This document shows positions 51,964-60,127 of a stretch of DNA of 64,000 nucleotides, one piece after another. The position numbers were made by a program, and so were the translations under genes. The stretch spans positions 4,831 to 68,830 of the forward strand of contig CAZGLL010000005.1 in NCBI GenBank assembly GCA_964526225.1, read 5' to 3'. Positions within the stretch are counted from its first letter, which is position 1. Every line of letters starts with the position of its first letter. The notes under the pieces were generated by a model that saw only the letters and a program-made list of their open reading frames with translations, did not search any database and was not told the origin of the DNA. The stretch comes from DRYM01 sp964526225 (GTDB lineage: Archaea; Thermoproteota; Thermoprotei_A; EX4484-217-1).

Positions 51964-52611
51964 TTAAACAATCCCTTCAAAAACTATGAATTTATAGAGA
52001 GATGTTTCACATTTTTCAGATGTATCAGCATATGATATTAATATGAGATCTTCATTGCGTAATTCTATGTTTAATTTAGTTTTTAATTTATTCAACTCCT
52101 TAATAGTGGTTTCATCAATACCATTACCTTGTGGTGAGAGAAGAACAAGTTTTCCCTCCTTAACACATATTATTAATGCTGCTTCTGCACCATGTCTTAT
52201 AAGAGAGTCCCTTATGCGAAGTACGTTTGGATATTTTTTGCAGAACCCTTTTAGTATCATAGTGCAGGCTTTTCTTGATAACTTTAAGTATTCTAGGTCG
52301 CTAATATCGATTATTTTAGGAGGTACTATTTTCTTAAGAAGAATTTCAACAACTGATTCGCCAGTTTTTGTTAAGTAAGCTCCTCCTGCCTTAGATACAT
52401 CAACTAAATTTAGCTCCTTTAATCTCCTTATTAGTGTTCTTATAGATGATTCACCAGTACCTAAAATTTTACTTAACGATTGTCTTCCAAAAGGTCCATG
52501 GGTGTAAAGTAGAATAAGAGTTTTTACAATATGTGCTTCATTAATCATGGGCTTGATTCCTCTTCGAGGAGCTAAAGCATGTGATATTATTCTATGAAGT
52601 TTCACACCCAT
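51964..52611 (-). CDS. Winged-helix regulator with DUF4443-like C-terminal domain
   Basis: 215 residues. The N-terminal 80 form a winged helix (VKTLILLYTHGPFGRQSLSKILGTGESSIRTLIRRLKELNLVDVSKAGGAYLTKTG). The C-terminal 110 (ILKGFCKKYPNVLRIRDSLIRHGAEAALIICVKEGKLVLLSPQG) resemble DUF4443 of archaeal regulators, a probable small-molecule sensor. DNA binding is well supported; the ligand is unknown. It starts seven bases after the GGDEF-like gene and is followed by an overlapping unknown gene, all one operon. Could sense a nucleotide made by its neighbour, as inference only. Confidence 0.7.
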   Translation of the reverse strand: MGVKLHRIISHALAPRRGIKPMINEAHIVKTLILLYTHGPFGRQSLSKILGTGESSIRTLIRRLKELNLVDVSKAGGAYLTKTGESVVEILLKKIVPPKIIDISDLEYLKLSRKACTMILKGFCKKYPNVLRIRDSLIRHGAEAALIICVKEGKLVLLSPQGNGIDETTIKELNKLKTKLNIELRNEDLILISYADTSEKCETSLYKFIVFEGIV

Positions 52612-52617
52612 TCTCTA

Positions 52618-53073
52618 TCACTTAACAACTATTCTATTCCCTCCTTTTCTTTTTGCTTCTCTAAGCGCTTTAAGAGCATTTTTAACTGTGATGTTCCTGT
52701 AAGCTTCTCTACGATTCTTAGGTTTAATATTAATTATTATTCCGTAACTAACACCTATACTTATTGTTGCACCGAGCTTCTCTATTTCCTTACGTATTTT
52801 CTCAAGGTCATCCAGTATTTCCTCAGGTTTAGTCATCGGTACTACTATTATTGCCTCTTCTGTTCCTCTGAAATAGTCGAGCCCATATAGAACGTAGGCG
52901 TTCCATTTTCTAACGAAATTCTCGACTAAGTGCGTTAATGTTCCAGTGATTACGTTGGGCTTGTATTCATCAAACCCTTTCTCCTTTGTTACTTCCTTAA
53001 ACTTATCTAGATCAAGTATAACAACTGTTCCTTCGACTACTTTACTATAGTCTCTAATGTTTCTATTTCGCAT
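52618..53073 (-). CDS. Stand-alone GGDEF/CRISPR-polymerase-fold nucleotide cyclase-like protein
   Basis: 151 residues with the palm fold of GGDEF/mCpol cyclases. TVVILDLDKFKEVTKEKG (residues 16-33) matches the first metal strand and DxDxFK; FRGTEEAIIVVP (68-79) takes the place of the R-GGDEF-xxL hairpin, giving GTEEA with both acidic residues kept; TISIGVSYG (103-111) and ALKALREAKRKGGNRIVV (133-150) match the SiGvA and A-x-ALYxAKxxGrN endings. No sensor or membrane domain is attached. Metal and triphosphate binding is plausible; product unknown. First gene of a three-gene operon with a winged-helix gene. Confidence 0.65.
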   Translation of the reverse strand: MRNRNIRDYSKVVEGTVVILDLDKFKEVTKEKGFDEYKPNVITGTLTHLVENFVRKWNAYVLYGLDYFRGTEEAIIVVPMTKPEEILDDLEKIRKEIEKLGATISIGVSYGIIINIKPKNRREAYRNITVKNALKALREAKRKGGNRIVVK

Positions 53074-53159
53074 CTCTTATCAACATACGTAATATTGGGG
53101 TGTAAAGGTTAAAAAGAAATTCTTTAAAATAAGAGGTTTTCGGGAGGTGAAAATAGGCA

Positions 53160-53426
53160 ATGTTCTATGAGGTAGCGTTTAAAGGGATTACTGGTGGAGT
53201 ATCGAGAATAGAACCTATAACTATTGACGCTTATGTTAATGAAGGTTATACTATTGATTATGGGACTTTTGAGAAGTATAGTTCAAGTGATTTCTTTATA
53301 AAACTTAATGACGAACTAATTTATGTTTACTCAAAAAACCCCGTAGGTTTACGTATTTTAGAAGAAATATCAACCATTTATGGACTTAAGAAGCCACCCC
53401 TCTTTGGCGAAGCTGCCCTTATTTAA
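53160..53426 (+). CDS. Small hypothetical protein
   Basis: 88 residues, unknown family, acidic-aromatic and probably all beta with one helix (VGLRILEEISTIYG). The start is fixed: GGAGGTGA lies about ten bases before ATG 53160, and an in-frame TAG sits two codons upstream. It is divergent from the GGDEF-like operon across an 86-base gap holding A/T-rich promoter-like sequence and an interrupted inverted repeat (AAAGAA-A-TTCTTT). Its stop overlaps the convergent radical SAM gene by four bases. No function can be given. Confidence 0.6.
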   Translation: MFYEVAFKGITGGVSRIEPITIDAYVNEGYTIDYGTFEKYSSSDFFIKLNDELIYVYSKNPVGLRILEEISTIYGLKKPPLFGEAALI

Positions 53427-54457
53427 ATAGGAACTGCCACATAGATGTTATCCTTATTTCTAACGATTCTTACAGAAATTCTCATTCCTTCGTAGAGCTT
53501 TTCAGCATTCACAACAGTTATTGTTCTTAAGCCTCTCAAGTCAACTGCTAACTTCTCCCCTTTAAGCCATCCAGGAGCTACTATTTTTACTCGTACTTTT
53601 TCGCCAACTCTGAAAGGTTTAGGTAAGGGTTTTGCTCTAAACATTCCAAAATCTTCAAGTTTAGGTATAAGTTTAACCTTGAATTTTTCCTCAAGTAATT
53701 TTAAATAATTCCAAAATTCATACCAGCTCATAACCTTCCTTACAGGAGCTTTTCTCCCATACTTATGCAGTATATATTTTTGAATACCCAGCGGTGGCCA
53801 CTTCCTACCTGCACCGATTCTTAAAGCCCACCTTATTATTTTAGGTATTTCATTATCGTTTATTCCGGGTAAATAAACAGGTGCTACATGAACATCTATT
53901 TTTGTGTTATTTAACACATATTCTGCTACTTCAAGAATTTTTTTCACATTATACCATTCAGCACCTTGAATATATTTAGCTAGGTTTTCATCTATTGCAT
54001 CAACACTTAAGTTGATTCTATCCAAGCCAGCTTCTGAAAGCTCTTCGACTTTGTGTTCTGAAAGATTCTGTCCATGTGTTTGCATACTTACAATTTTTAC
54101 TTCCTTAATTTCCTTAAGTCCCTGAATTAACTCTACAAGTCTTGAGTAAAGTGTTGGTTCACCAACAGTATCTATATGTGCCTCTACATTATTTACTCCT
54201 TTGTATTTGACTATTTCCTTAACACCTTCCAGAATAATTTCCGGTGGAACCCAATATTCTGCTTGCCTCCACTTAGAGCATGGTCCTGCATCTGTAGAGC
54301 ACATTATACAATTTAGATTGCAAAAACTAACAGGTCTTACCTGAATAACATTTGTTCCTCTATCTATCAATCCAAAAGCTATAGAACCTAAAATAGGTAT
54401 TTCTATATCGTCCCCTATTTTGACTAAAGCTCTACCTTGTATTTTCCTTGTGAACAT
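53423..54457 (-). CDS. Radical SAM protein with C-terminal TRAM-like domain
   Basis: 344 residues. The 4Fe-4S motif is CNLNCIMC (CxxxCxxC, residues about 47-54), followed by a radical SAM barrel: HIDTVGEPTLYSRLVELI (GE motif), VSMQTHGQNL, DRINLSVDAIDENLAKYIQG and VDVHVAPVYLPGINDNEI. The last 65 residues (VGEKVRVKIVAPGWLKGEKLAVDLRG) look like a TRAM/OB RNA-binding domain. This pairing is seen in an uncharacterised archaeal group and hints at RNA modification. ATG 54457 follows the ACT-V4R stop by seven bases. No SPASM cysteines. Substrate unknown. Confidence 0.82.
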   Translation of the reverse strand: MFTRKIQGRALVKIGDDIEIPILGSIAFGLIDRGTNVIQVRPVSFCNLNCIMCSTDAGPCSKWRQAEYWVPPEIILEGVKEIVKYKGVNNVEAHIDTVGEPTLYSRLVELIQGLKEIKEVKIVSMQTHGQNLSEHKVEELSEAGLDRINLSVDAIDENLAKYIQGAEWYNVKKILEVAEYVLNNTKIDVHVAPVYLPGINDNEIPKIIRWALRIGAGRKWPPLGIQKYILHKYGRKAPVRKVMSWYEFWNYLKLLEEKFKVKLIPKLEDFGMFRAKPLPKPFRVGEKVRVKIVAPGWLKGEKLAVDLRGLRTITVVNAEKLYEGMRISVRIVRNKDNIYVAVPI

Positions 54458-54464
54458 CCAATTA

Positions 54465-55247
54465 TCACTTATACTTTATAATATATTCGCAATATGGTTG
54501 TCTAGCACATTTACGTACTATTTCCTCGACCTTTACCTTTTTCCCAAATACCTCTGCAGCTAGCTCTTCTAACATTCCAATAATTAGGCCCTCCCAAACA
54601 CCTTCCTTAAGTTCTTTAAGCGCTGAACACTCTATATTTTCGGTTGCTGAAATTACTACTATTCCTTCTGCTTCCCTTATCTCTTTAATTTCGAACTTAC
54701 CGTACCCCTTAACTGTTAATGCATCAGCTATGTAGCTTATCATTTCTTTCTCACTTAATTTCATACCCTTAAGTGTTTTACACATGTTTTTAGCAAACCT
54801 TTTAACTAGTCTTCTTCCTATTTCACGTAATGTATCAACACCGTATTTTTCCTTGATATATTTGAATAATTCAGAACATTCATTCCATGAAAGTAAAGCT
54901 ACTTGATCTCCCATAGTCGTTAATATAGGGTAATATAGTGAATCTACTAGAAATTGTCCATAACCTTTTTCTGAGTAACGTATAGAAAATACGACATCTA
55001 ATGATTTAATTTTAGAGATTAAACTGTTTAAGTCAAGCCCCTTAGGCACTTCTACGAAAAGACCCCATATCTCAACCTTATCTTCCGGAGCTGCAGCATG
55101 GAAACCCCACAAGATGTTCACATTATGTTTCGCAAGAAGCGATGATATTTTAGCTATAGAACCAGGTTTATTAAGAATTTCAAGTGCAAGTTCTACTATT
55201 CTTCTACCACCTGTTGGCACAAACGTCGCTATAATCTTGGGCTTCAT
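54465..55247 (-). CDS. ACT domain fused to V4R-like domain
   Basis: 260 residues in two sensors. Residues about 12-85 are an ACT fold (LALEILNKPGSIAKISSLLAKHNVNILWGFHAA), which binds amino acids or similar small ligands. Residues about 105-260 resemble a V4R/heme-NO-like sensor: ETLYRFG-type helix replaced by VDTLREIGRRLVKRF, and the ending KVEEIVRKCARQPYCEYIIK keeps the V4R Cys pair that binds metal or hydrocarbons. No DNA-binding domain. ATG 55247 has GGGGA five bases upstream; ATG 55277 is possible. Coupled to the radical SAM gene, so it may regulate or supply that enzyme. Confidence 0.7.
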   Translation of the reverse strand: MKPKIIATFVPTGGRRIVELALEILNKPGSIAKISSLLAKHNVNILWGFHAAAPEDKVEIWGLFVEVPKGLDLNSLISKIKSLDVVFSIRYSEKGYGQFLVDSLYYPILTTMGDQVALLSWNECSELFKYIKEKYGVDTLREIGRRLVKRFAKNMCKTLKGMKLSEKEMISYIADALTVKGYGKFEIKEIREAEGIVVISATENIECSALKELKEGVWEGLIIGMLEELAAEVFGKKVKVEEIVRKCARQPYCEYIIKYK

Positions 55248-55296
55248 TCTTATCCCCATAGTATGATCTTTACTCATTTACATCTGGTCTGGGAGT

Positions 55297-55477
55297 TTAT
55301 AATTTTTCTTTTCTAATTCCAAAAGGCTTTAAAAACATTAAATGACTAATTACGATTTCATCGGATTTATCGATACTGTACTCTTTAGCGTACTTTATGG
55401 GTAATTTGATTGTTTCTGCAAGCTTGCTCCGTCGGTGTTCTGGGAACGCCTAGTTTCATTGTTGACTATTTTTATTA
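55297..55477 (-). pseudogene. Frameshifted remnant of a small AbrB-fold protein
   Basis: No intact frame, yet the reading KIVNNETRRSQNTDGAS in one frame continues as LAETIKLPIKYAKEYSID and KSDEIVIS in the next after a one-base slip near 55433, ending at TAA 55297. Together these resemble an archaeal AbrB/PhoU-type N-terminal domain (E-T-R-x-x-Q-x-T-x-G-x-S, x-I-x-x-P-x-x-Y-A, D-E-I-x-I). GAGG lies near 55473 but no normal start codon follows. Either a decayed gene, a programmed shift, or a sequencing error. The match is by eye and modest. Confidence 0.35.
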
Positions 55478-55483
55478 CCTCTA

Positions 55484-55897
55484 TTACTCGCCAATTACCT
55501 CAATCATGACCCTACGGTACCCTCTAGGACCATCCATTTCTACGAGAAAAATGTTTTGCCATGTACCTCTCACTAACTTACCATTTATTACAGGAAATAC
55601 TCTATCAGCACCTATGAATGCGGAAGCTAGATGTGCATGGGCGTTATCATCTATAATGTTGTGCTGCCATTTCCCATTCTCGGGAAATTCCTCTTTAATT
55701 TTCCTAAGTATGTCTTCCATAAGCCCTCTTTCGTGCTCATTAGCTACTATTGCTGCTGTTGCATGAGGAACAAAAACTAAGCATAGCCCATTTCTTATAC
55801 CGCTTTCTTTAACAATGTTTTCTACTTCGTACGTTATATCGATAAGTTGGTATTTCCTATGGGTGCTTAAAGTAAGCTCCTTAACATAAACTTTCAT
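55484..55897 (-). CDS. YjbQ/UPF0047 family protein
   Basis: 137-residue member of the YjbQ family, whose bacterial members show thiamine-phosphate-synthase-like activity. The single domain shows LVFVPHATAAIVANEHERGLMEDI (near residue 45), WQHNIIDDNAHAHLASAFIGAD (near 85) and GTWQNIFLVEMDGPRGYRRVMIEV. The clustered His/Asp/Glu residues form the family's metal site. ATG 55897 has GGGAG five bases upstream; an upstream start at 55924 lacks one. Physiological role unknown. Confidence 0.87.
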   Translation of the reverse strand: MKVYVKELTLSTHRKYQLIDITYEVENIVKESGIRNGLCLVFVPHATAAIVANEHERGLMEDILRKIKEEFPENGKWQHNIIDDNAHAHLASAFIGADRVFPVINGKLVRGTWQNIFLVEMDGPRGYRRVMIEVIGE

Positions 55898-55983
55898 CCT
55901 CACTCCCCAACCGGTTAGAAACACCTTAACATTACCTAAAAATTAATGTTTTCGAAAACAGGCTAAATATTGAGGTACTCCTC

Positions 55984-57231
55984 TTATATCCATCCTCTAA
56001 GCTTCATCGCATTAACTATTCTTTCTACAGCAACAGCATAAGCTGCAGTTCGTAGATCTCTACCTAGACTGTCATATTTTCTATAAACCTTATCAAGTGC
56101 TGTAAGCATTTTGTCTTCAAGCATTCTCAATACTTCACTAAGTTTCCACTGCAGACCCTGCAAGTTCTGAACCCATTCATAATAAGACACTATTACTCCA
56201 CCAGCATTAGCTATAATGTCTGGAACCACAACGATTCCCTTTTTGAACAGTATTTCATCTGCTTCAGGAGTTACTGGTCCATTAGCTCCTTCAACAATGA
56301 TTTTAGCATGAACCTTATCCGCATTTTCACCTGTAATAACGTTCTCTATTGCGGCTGGCACTAAAATGTCAATGTCTTCTAAAGTTAATAGTTCCTCATT
56401 TGTTATGTCTTTTTTAGCGTCCGGAAATCCTACAACAGTTCCCGTTCTTTCCTTAAACGCCTTTACCTTTTGAGGGTCAAACCCCTCCGGATTATAGATT
56501 CCACCTTTACTATCGCTAACAGCAACTATTTTTGCCCCCCATTTGTGCATGAAGAGGGCTGAGTGGTATCCTACATTACCGAAGCCCTGAACTGCTACAC
56601 GTGCGCCTTCAAAAGGTAATCCATATTTTTTGGAAGCGAATTTTGCTGCAACAGCTACACCGTACCCTGTAGCCTCTACTCTACCGTAGGACCCCCATAA
56701 TTCAATGGGCTTTGCAGTTACAACTCCAGGAACATTTCTTCCCTTAAGCTTACTGTATTCGTCCATAAACCACGCCATTACTTGGGGGTTCGTGTAAACA
56801 TCCGGTGCCGGAATATCCACATCCGGGCCAATTATTGGCGCTATGGCTCTAATGTAACCTCTAGAGAGCCTCTCTAATTCACTCATGGAAAGTTTTCTTG
56901 GATCAACACGAACTCCACCCTTCCCTCCTCCATATGGTAAATCCGCCACGCTACATTTCCATGTCATCCACATAGCTAATGCTACAACCTCATCTCTAGT
57001 AACGTTGGGATGATATCTTACACCACCTTTATATGGTCCTAAAGCATTATTATGTTGAACTCTATAGCCTACAAAGACCTTTATTGATCCATCATCCATC
57101 TTTACAGGAATGCTTACTTCAAGAACACGTTGAGGCTTGCTCAGTATTTCGTATATATTACGGTCATATCCTAGAACATCGATAGCTTTTTTTAGCTGTT
57201 TTAAAGCCATTTCATAAGGATTTTCTGCCAA
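55984..57231 (-). CDS. gdhA: Glutamate dehydrogenase
   Basis: Interconverts glutamate and 2-oxoglutarate plus ammonia with NAD(P). 415 residues, hexameric family II type. GPYKGGVRYHPNVTRDEVVALAMWMTWKCSVADLPYGGGKGGV holds the substrate and catalytic lysines (about residues 70-110), IAPIIGPDVDIPAPDVYT follows, and the Rossmann fold begins VAVQGFGNVGYHSALF (near 213). VSDSKGG after the second strand leaves cofactor preference open. TTG 57231 has GGGAG about seven bases upstream, and TATA-like TATATA at 57270-57275. Abundant enzyme in thermophiles. Confidence 0.95.
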   Translation of the reverse strand: MAENPYEMALKQLKKAIDVLGYDRNIYEILSKPQRVLEVSIPVKMDDGSIKVFVGYRVQHNNALGPYKGGVRYHPNVTRDEVVALAMWMTWKCSVADLPYGGGKGGVRVDPRKLSMSELERLSRGYIRAIAPIIGPDVDIPAPDVYTNPQVMAWFMDEYSKLKGRNVPGVVTAKPIELWGSYGRVEATGYGVAVAAKFASKKYGLPFEGARVAVQGFGNVGYHSALFMHKWGAKIVAVSDSKGGIYNPEGFDPQKVKAFKERTGTVVGFPDAKKDITNEELLTLEDIDILVPAAIENVITGENADKVHAKIIVEGANGPVTPEADEILFKKGIVVVPDIIANAGGVIVSYYEWVQNLQGLQWKLSEVLRMLEDKMLTALDKVYRKYDSLGRDLRTAAYAVAVERIVNAMKLRGWI

Positions 57232-57315
57232 ATTTCAACTCCCACTTACGACTAAGTCAAAGTCCGTATATAGAATTTTTCAAAAGTACATTATTTACCG
57301 TTAAAATTGCTCATG

Positions 57316-58284
57316 TTAGGCATATAAGGGGGTACGTTGTCTTTGTAAAGGTAATATTAGGTCCTTTGAAAAACCTACACTAACTCTGTAGTACTCTCTA
57401 TCACGAACATTATCTATCACTTTCTCAAGAGTACCTTGAACTAAAACTTCTGCACCTTCCCAAGCAGCTTCCCTAAATCCTTCGTTAAACGCAACTATTT
57501 CGCTAACAAACTTTGCTCTAAAACTCCCTTCAGCAATGCTTGTCACTAAAACACCGTATCTACTAGGGTAGAAAATAGAGTATTTATCATCAATAATTTT
57601 GGCGATTAAAGTAACTCTTCCATAACTTTTAACTTCTATATCGCTGAAATCGTAAGTTAAATCGTCAAGTAACCTTATAGTATAAAACACTGTACTAAAT
57701 ACGCCACTTAGATATTTTCTGGAGTAAAGAGACTTTAATACTTTATCAGATATTTTAACGTAAATATCATGTTTCCTAACATTAAAGAACATTCCTGGTT
57801 CCAAATGGTAAAACATGTTTGTTGTGAAGAAAAGTCTTCTTACAGCATTATATATTTTATAGGCTATGTTTTTACCTTTAGAAATAATTATTGGTTCAAG
57901 CTCTGAACCATATACGACCCCTATGTCGTTTAAGTCTATTCCTGCCTCAGAAGTAATGAGCATTATAAGGTCACGAACCATTCTTTCATGATTTTTAGGT
58001 TCTTTTACTATTCTCATGGCTTCCTCATATGGATTGAAGATTTTTCTAACATGCATCCTAGATATTACAGGCAATATCCTATTGTAAGACTTAACTATCT
58101 TCATAAAATATGGGTATTTCAACTTAACATAATTTATACTATCAATAAAATGTAGATCATTAACCTTATGTTTCCAAGGTAATGCAATAATGTTTTTACA
58201 GTTATCATGAATGTTCCACTTAACTAACCATAATGTTTCATCGAAAATCTTTAACACGTAACCTTCGTGAATTAAGTCTTGCAT
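57316..58284 (-). CDS. Catalytically degenerate paralogue of the F420-operon nucleotidyltransferases
   Basis: 322 residues, third copy of the family found at 12523 and 13565. The C-terminal part aligns well (DDKYSIFYPSRYGV, FVSEIVAFNEGFREAA, REYYRVSVG), and the central motif starts the same way (GVVYGSELEP), keeping the GS pair, but the DxD metal ligands are missing: IIISKGKNIAYKIY replaces SDIDLxxYG. The N-terminal HPPxRVxAYPRYVP element is also eroded. So it probably cannot transfer nucleotides and may bind the same substrate or act as a partner. ATG 58284. Not near other cof genes. Confidence 0.65.
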   Translation of the reverse strand: MQDLIHEGYVLKIFDETLWLVKWNIHDNCKNIIALPWKHKVNDLHFIDSINYVKLKYPYFMKIVKSYNRILPVISRMHVRKIFNPYEEAMRIVKEPKNHERMVRDLIMLITSEAGIDLNDIGVVYGSELEPIIISKGKNIAYKIYNAVRRLFFTTNMFYHLEPGMFFNVRKHDIYVKISDKVLKSLYSRKYLSGVFSTVFYTIRLLDDLTYDFSDIEVKSYGRVTLIAKIIDDKYSIFYPSRYGVLVTSIAEGSFRAKFVSEIVAFNEGFREAAWEGAEVLVQGTLEKVIDNVRDREYYRVSVGFSKDLILPLQRQRTPLYA

Positions 58285-58413
58285 TATGCCACCCTAAGCT
58301 TATCTTGATATTTACCGCGTAGCTTGTATACTATGAACTGCAATGTCACCTGAACATAACTGTTTAGTAATGAGCGTTTAAAACGTTAACTACGTTATAT
58401 TACTTAAACTACA

Positions 58414-58998
58414 TCACATGAGTTCCTTTAAGACGTCATATACATTAGGAAGTTCCTCGTAGAGATCCTTTTTAACTCTAGGGATGAGAGCCATTATCGT
58501 TGCTAATTCTGAAAGGTTCTCCCTTATGATAATGTTATTTGTTAAGAAACCTATAGCACCAATGCTGTCGCCTATATTTTCTATTCCAGATATTTTAATC
58601 ATAGCTTCTTCTATTTCTCTTCCGCCAGCCAATACGTAACGTACTGCATGGCTTGGAAATTCGAAACCTGGTCCGAAACCTATGGTTACTTTATTGTCGT
58701 TGTCAAGTACTGCTGCAACCTGGAAGTCCATGTAACCTGTGATTGTTGCTGGTATAGGTATTAAGCCGGCTTCTAACCCTACGTAGAAGTCTGCATTACT
58801 TAGTATTGCTTTAACATTTATAGCTCGCTCAACAGCACCTTTTATGGTGGTTTTTAACCCTATAGGCTGTGGTGGTAAAGAGGTTTTAACAGAACTGCTT
58901 AAAATATTTATTTTGGTTTTAAACATTTTTTCAAAAGCTATCTGGATACCCTTAGTTTTTGAGGGGTTCTTTGATCCCACCGCCACTGTTATTGTCAT
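58414..58998 (-). CDS. Inosine/xanthosine triphosphatase (YjjX family)
   Basis: House-cleaning enzyme that hydrolyses non-canonical ITP/XTP so they are not built into RNA or DNA. 194 residues in the ITPase-like fold: VAVGSKNPSKTKGIQIAFEKMF at the start (conserved GSxNPxK), the PIGLKTTIKGAVERAINVK and DFYVGLEAGL motifs (near 65 and 80) and SHAVRYVLAGG. IGDSIGAIGFLT near 155 closes the active site. ATG 58998 has GAGGAG nine bases upstream, nine codons inside the longest frame. Follows hxlB by 36 bases, possibly one transcript. Confidence 0.88.
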   Translation of the reverse strand: MTITVAVGSKNPSKTKGIQIAFEKMFKTKINILSSSVKTSLPPQPIGLKTTIKGAVERAINVKAILSNADFYVGLEAGLIPIPATITGYMDFQVAAVLDNDNKVTIGFGPGFEFPSHAVRYVLAGGREIEEAMIKISGIENIGDSIGAIGFLTNNIIIRENLSELATIMALIPRVKKDLYEELPNVYDVLKELM

Positions 58999-59034
58999 GT
59001 GTTTTCTCTCCTCTTCACACTTCATCGGTTACTG

Positions 59035-59649
59035 CTATTCTATGTTTGCATGTCTTTTCCTTATTTCTTCTTCGTTCTTTCCCAATCTTCTCATTAATTC
59101 CACAATTAGGCCATCAAGAAAGATCATGCATGTGTCTTCGAAAAGTGTTCCCAAAGGTGCTAGAGGTTCGTGTATTCCTAAAATCTGTCTTGCAAAATAA
59201 TCTTCTTCTTTAGCAACTTTTGATCTTCCTGGAATAGTTATAACAATATCAGCTAACTTGCCCAATGGCGAGTCAGGATATGTTGTTATTGCAATGAGAA
59301 TTGCACCTACCACTTTCGCAGCTTCAGCTGCTGTTACTATTAATCTCGTTCTACCAGAACCTGAAATTGCTATGACTATGTCTTCCCTACCTATTCTTGG
59401 AACGATAGTTTCACCAAGAACATATGCGTTATATCCTAGATGCATTAGCCTCATGGCGAACGCTTTACCTACAAGACCCGATCTACCTGCACCCATTACC
59501 AAAATTTTCCTTCTATCCCGGTCATGGTATGCTTTCACTAAAATGTCTATCATTTTTTCGACTTCTTCTTCTTTAATATAGTCTATAGCATTGTTTATGA
59601 ATAAAGCGATTTCCTTCATTGATTTCTTAAGCACTTCAAGTCTTTTCAA
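59035..59649 (-). CDS. hxlB: 6-phospho-3-hexuloisomerase
   Basis: SIS-domain isomerase of the ribulose monophosphate pathway, converting hexulose-6-phosphate to fructose-6-phosphate. In archaea lacking the oxidative pentose phosphate route it serves ribose-5-phosphate supply in reverse. 204 residues: ILVMGAGRSGLVGKAFAMRLMHLGYNAYVLGET (near 50-80), AISGSGRT (sugar-phosphate loop), the catalytic His/Glu region and APLGTLFEDTCMIFLDGLIVELM with the final RHANIE, all HxlB signatures. The partner hexulose-phosphate synthase is not in the window. ATG 59649. Confidence 0.92.
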   Translation of the reverse strand: MKRLEVLKKSMKEIALFINNAIDYIKEEEVEKMIDILVKAYHDRDRRKILVMGAGRSGLVGKAFAMRLMHLGYNAYVLGETIVPRIGREDIVIAISGSGRTRLIVTAAEAAKVVGAILIAITTYPDSPLGKLADIVITIPGRSKVAKEEDYFARQILGIHEPLAPLGTLFEDTCMIFLDGLIVELMRRLGKNEEEIRKRHANIE

Positions 59650-59780
59650 AAAGTAGCCCGTTATGTGAATATGGTATGAACATAGTTTTAAGATTAACTA
59701 ATGACATACGATATTGCAAGTAAAGTTAATTTATCCCCTAATCTTCTTTAACAGCGTGAAAGAACTTAGGTGTAGTTATA

Positions 59781-60122
59781 ATGCCTATAAACAAGGAAGA
59801 AATAGTAAACGAAATTAGAAGAAAACTAAGAAACGTTATGGATCCGGAGATAGGAGTCAATTTAGTTGATGGAGGTTTTATTAGAAGTATCGAGGTAGAT
59901 GATGAAGGAAACGTTAGAATAGGCTTAATGCTCACAACACCTTTTTGTCCGATAACATACGTTCTTATAGCTAGCATTGAAGAAGCCGTCAAGACAATTA
60001 AAGGAGTTAAAAGCGTAGATGTTGAAATCGTAGGGTTCGGTATACCTCCAGAATTAGAGAAGATAATGGAGGAAAAATATAGAGAAATGTTAGCAGCTCT
60101 TGAGAAGGAAGAGAAATCATAA
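59781..60122 (+). CDS. MIP18/SufT-family iron-sulfur assembly protein
   Basis: 113-residue DUF59 domain protein, from a family that helps load Fe-S clusters on target proteins and partners with MRP/NBP35 ATPases in archaea. Visible features: LRNVMDPEIGVNLVDGGFIRSIEV (the DPExxxxxxxxG motif), the MLTTPFCPITYVLIASIEEAV segment with the reactive Cys near residue 56, and VEIVGFGIPPELEKI. Short Lys/Glu-rich C-terminal helix. ATG 59781. Divergent from hxlB; a candidate guide RNA lies just downstream on the other strand. Confidence 0.9.
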   Translation: MPINKEEIVNEIRRKLRNVMDPEIGVNLVDGGFIRSIEVDDEGNVRIGLMLTTPFCPITYVLIASIEEAVKTIKGVKSVDVEIVGFGIPPELEKIMEEKYREMLAALEKEEKS

Positions 60123-60127
60123 AGGTT

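Noticed and set aside
58285..58413. Inverted repeats such as AACGT-TAACT-ACGTT near 58370-58395
   Set aside because: Five-base arms in A/T-rich DNA are expected by chance; no link to a promoter element could be made.
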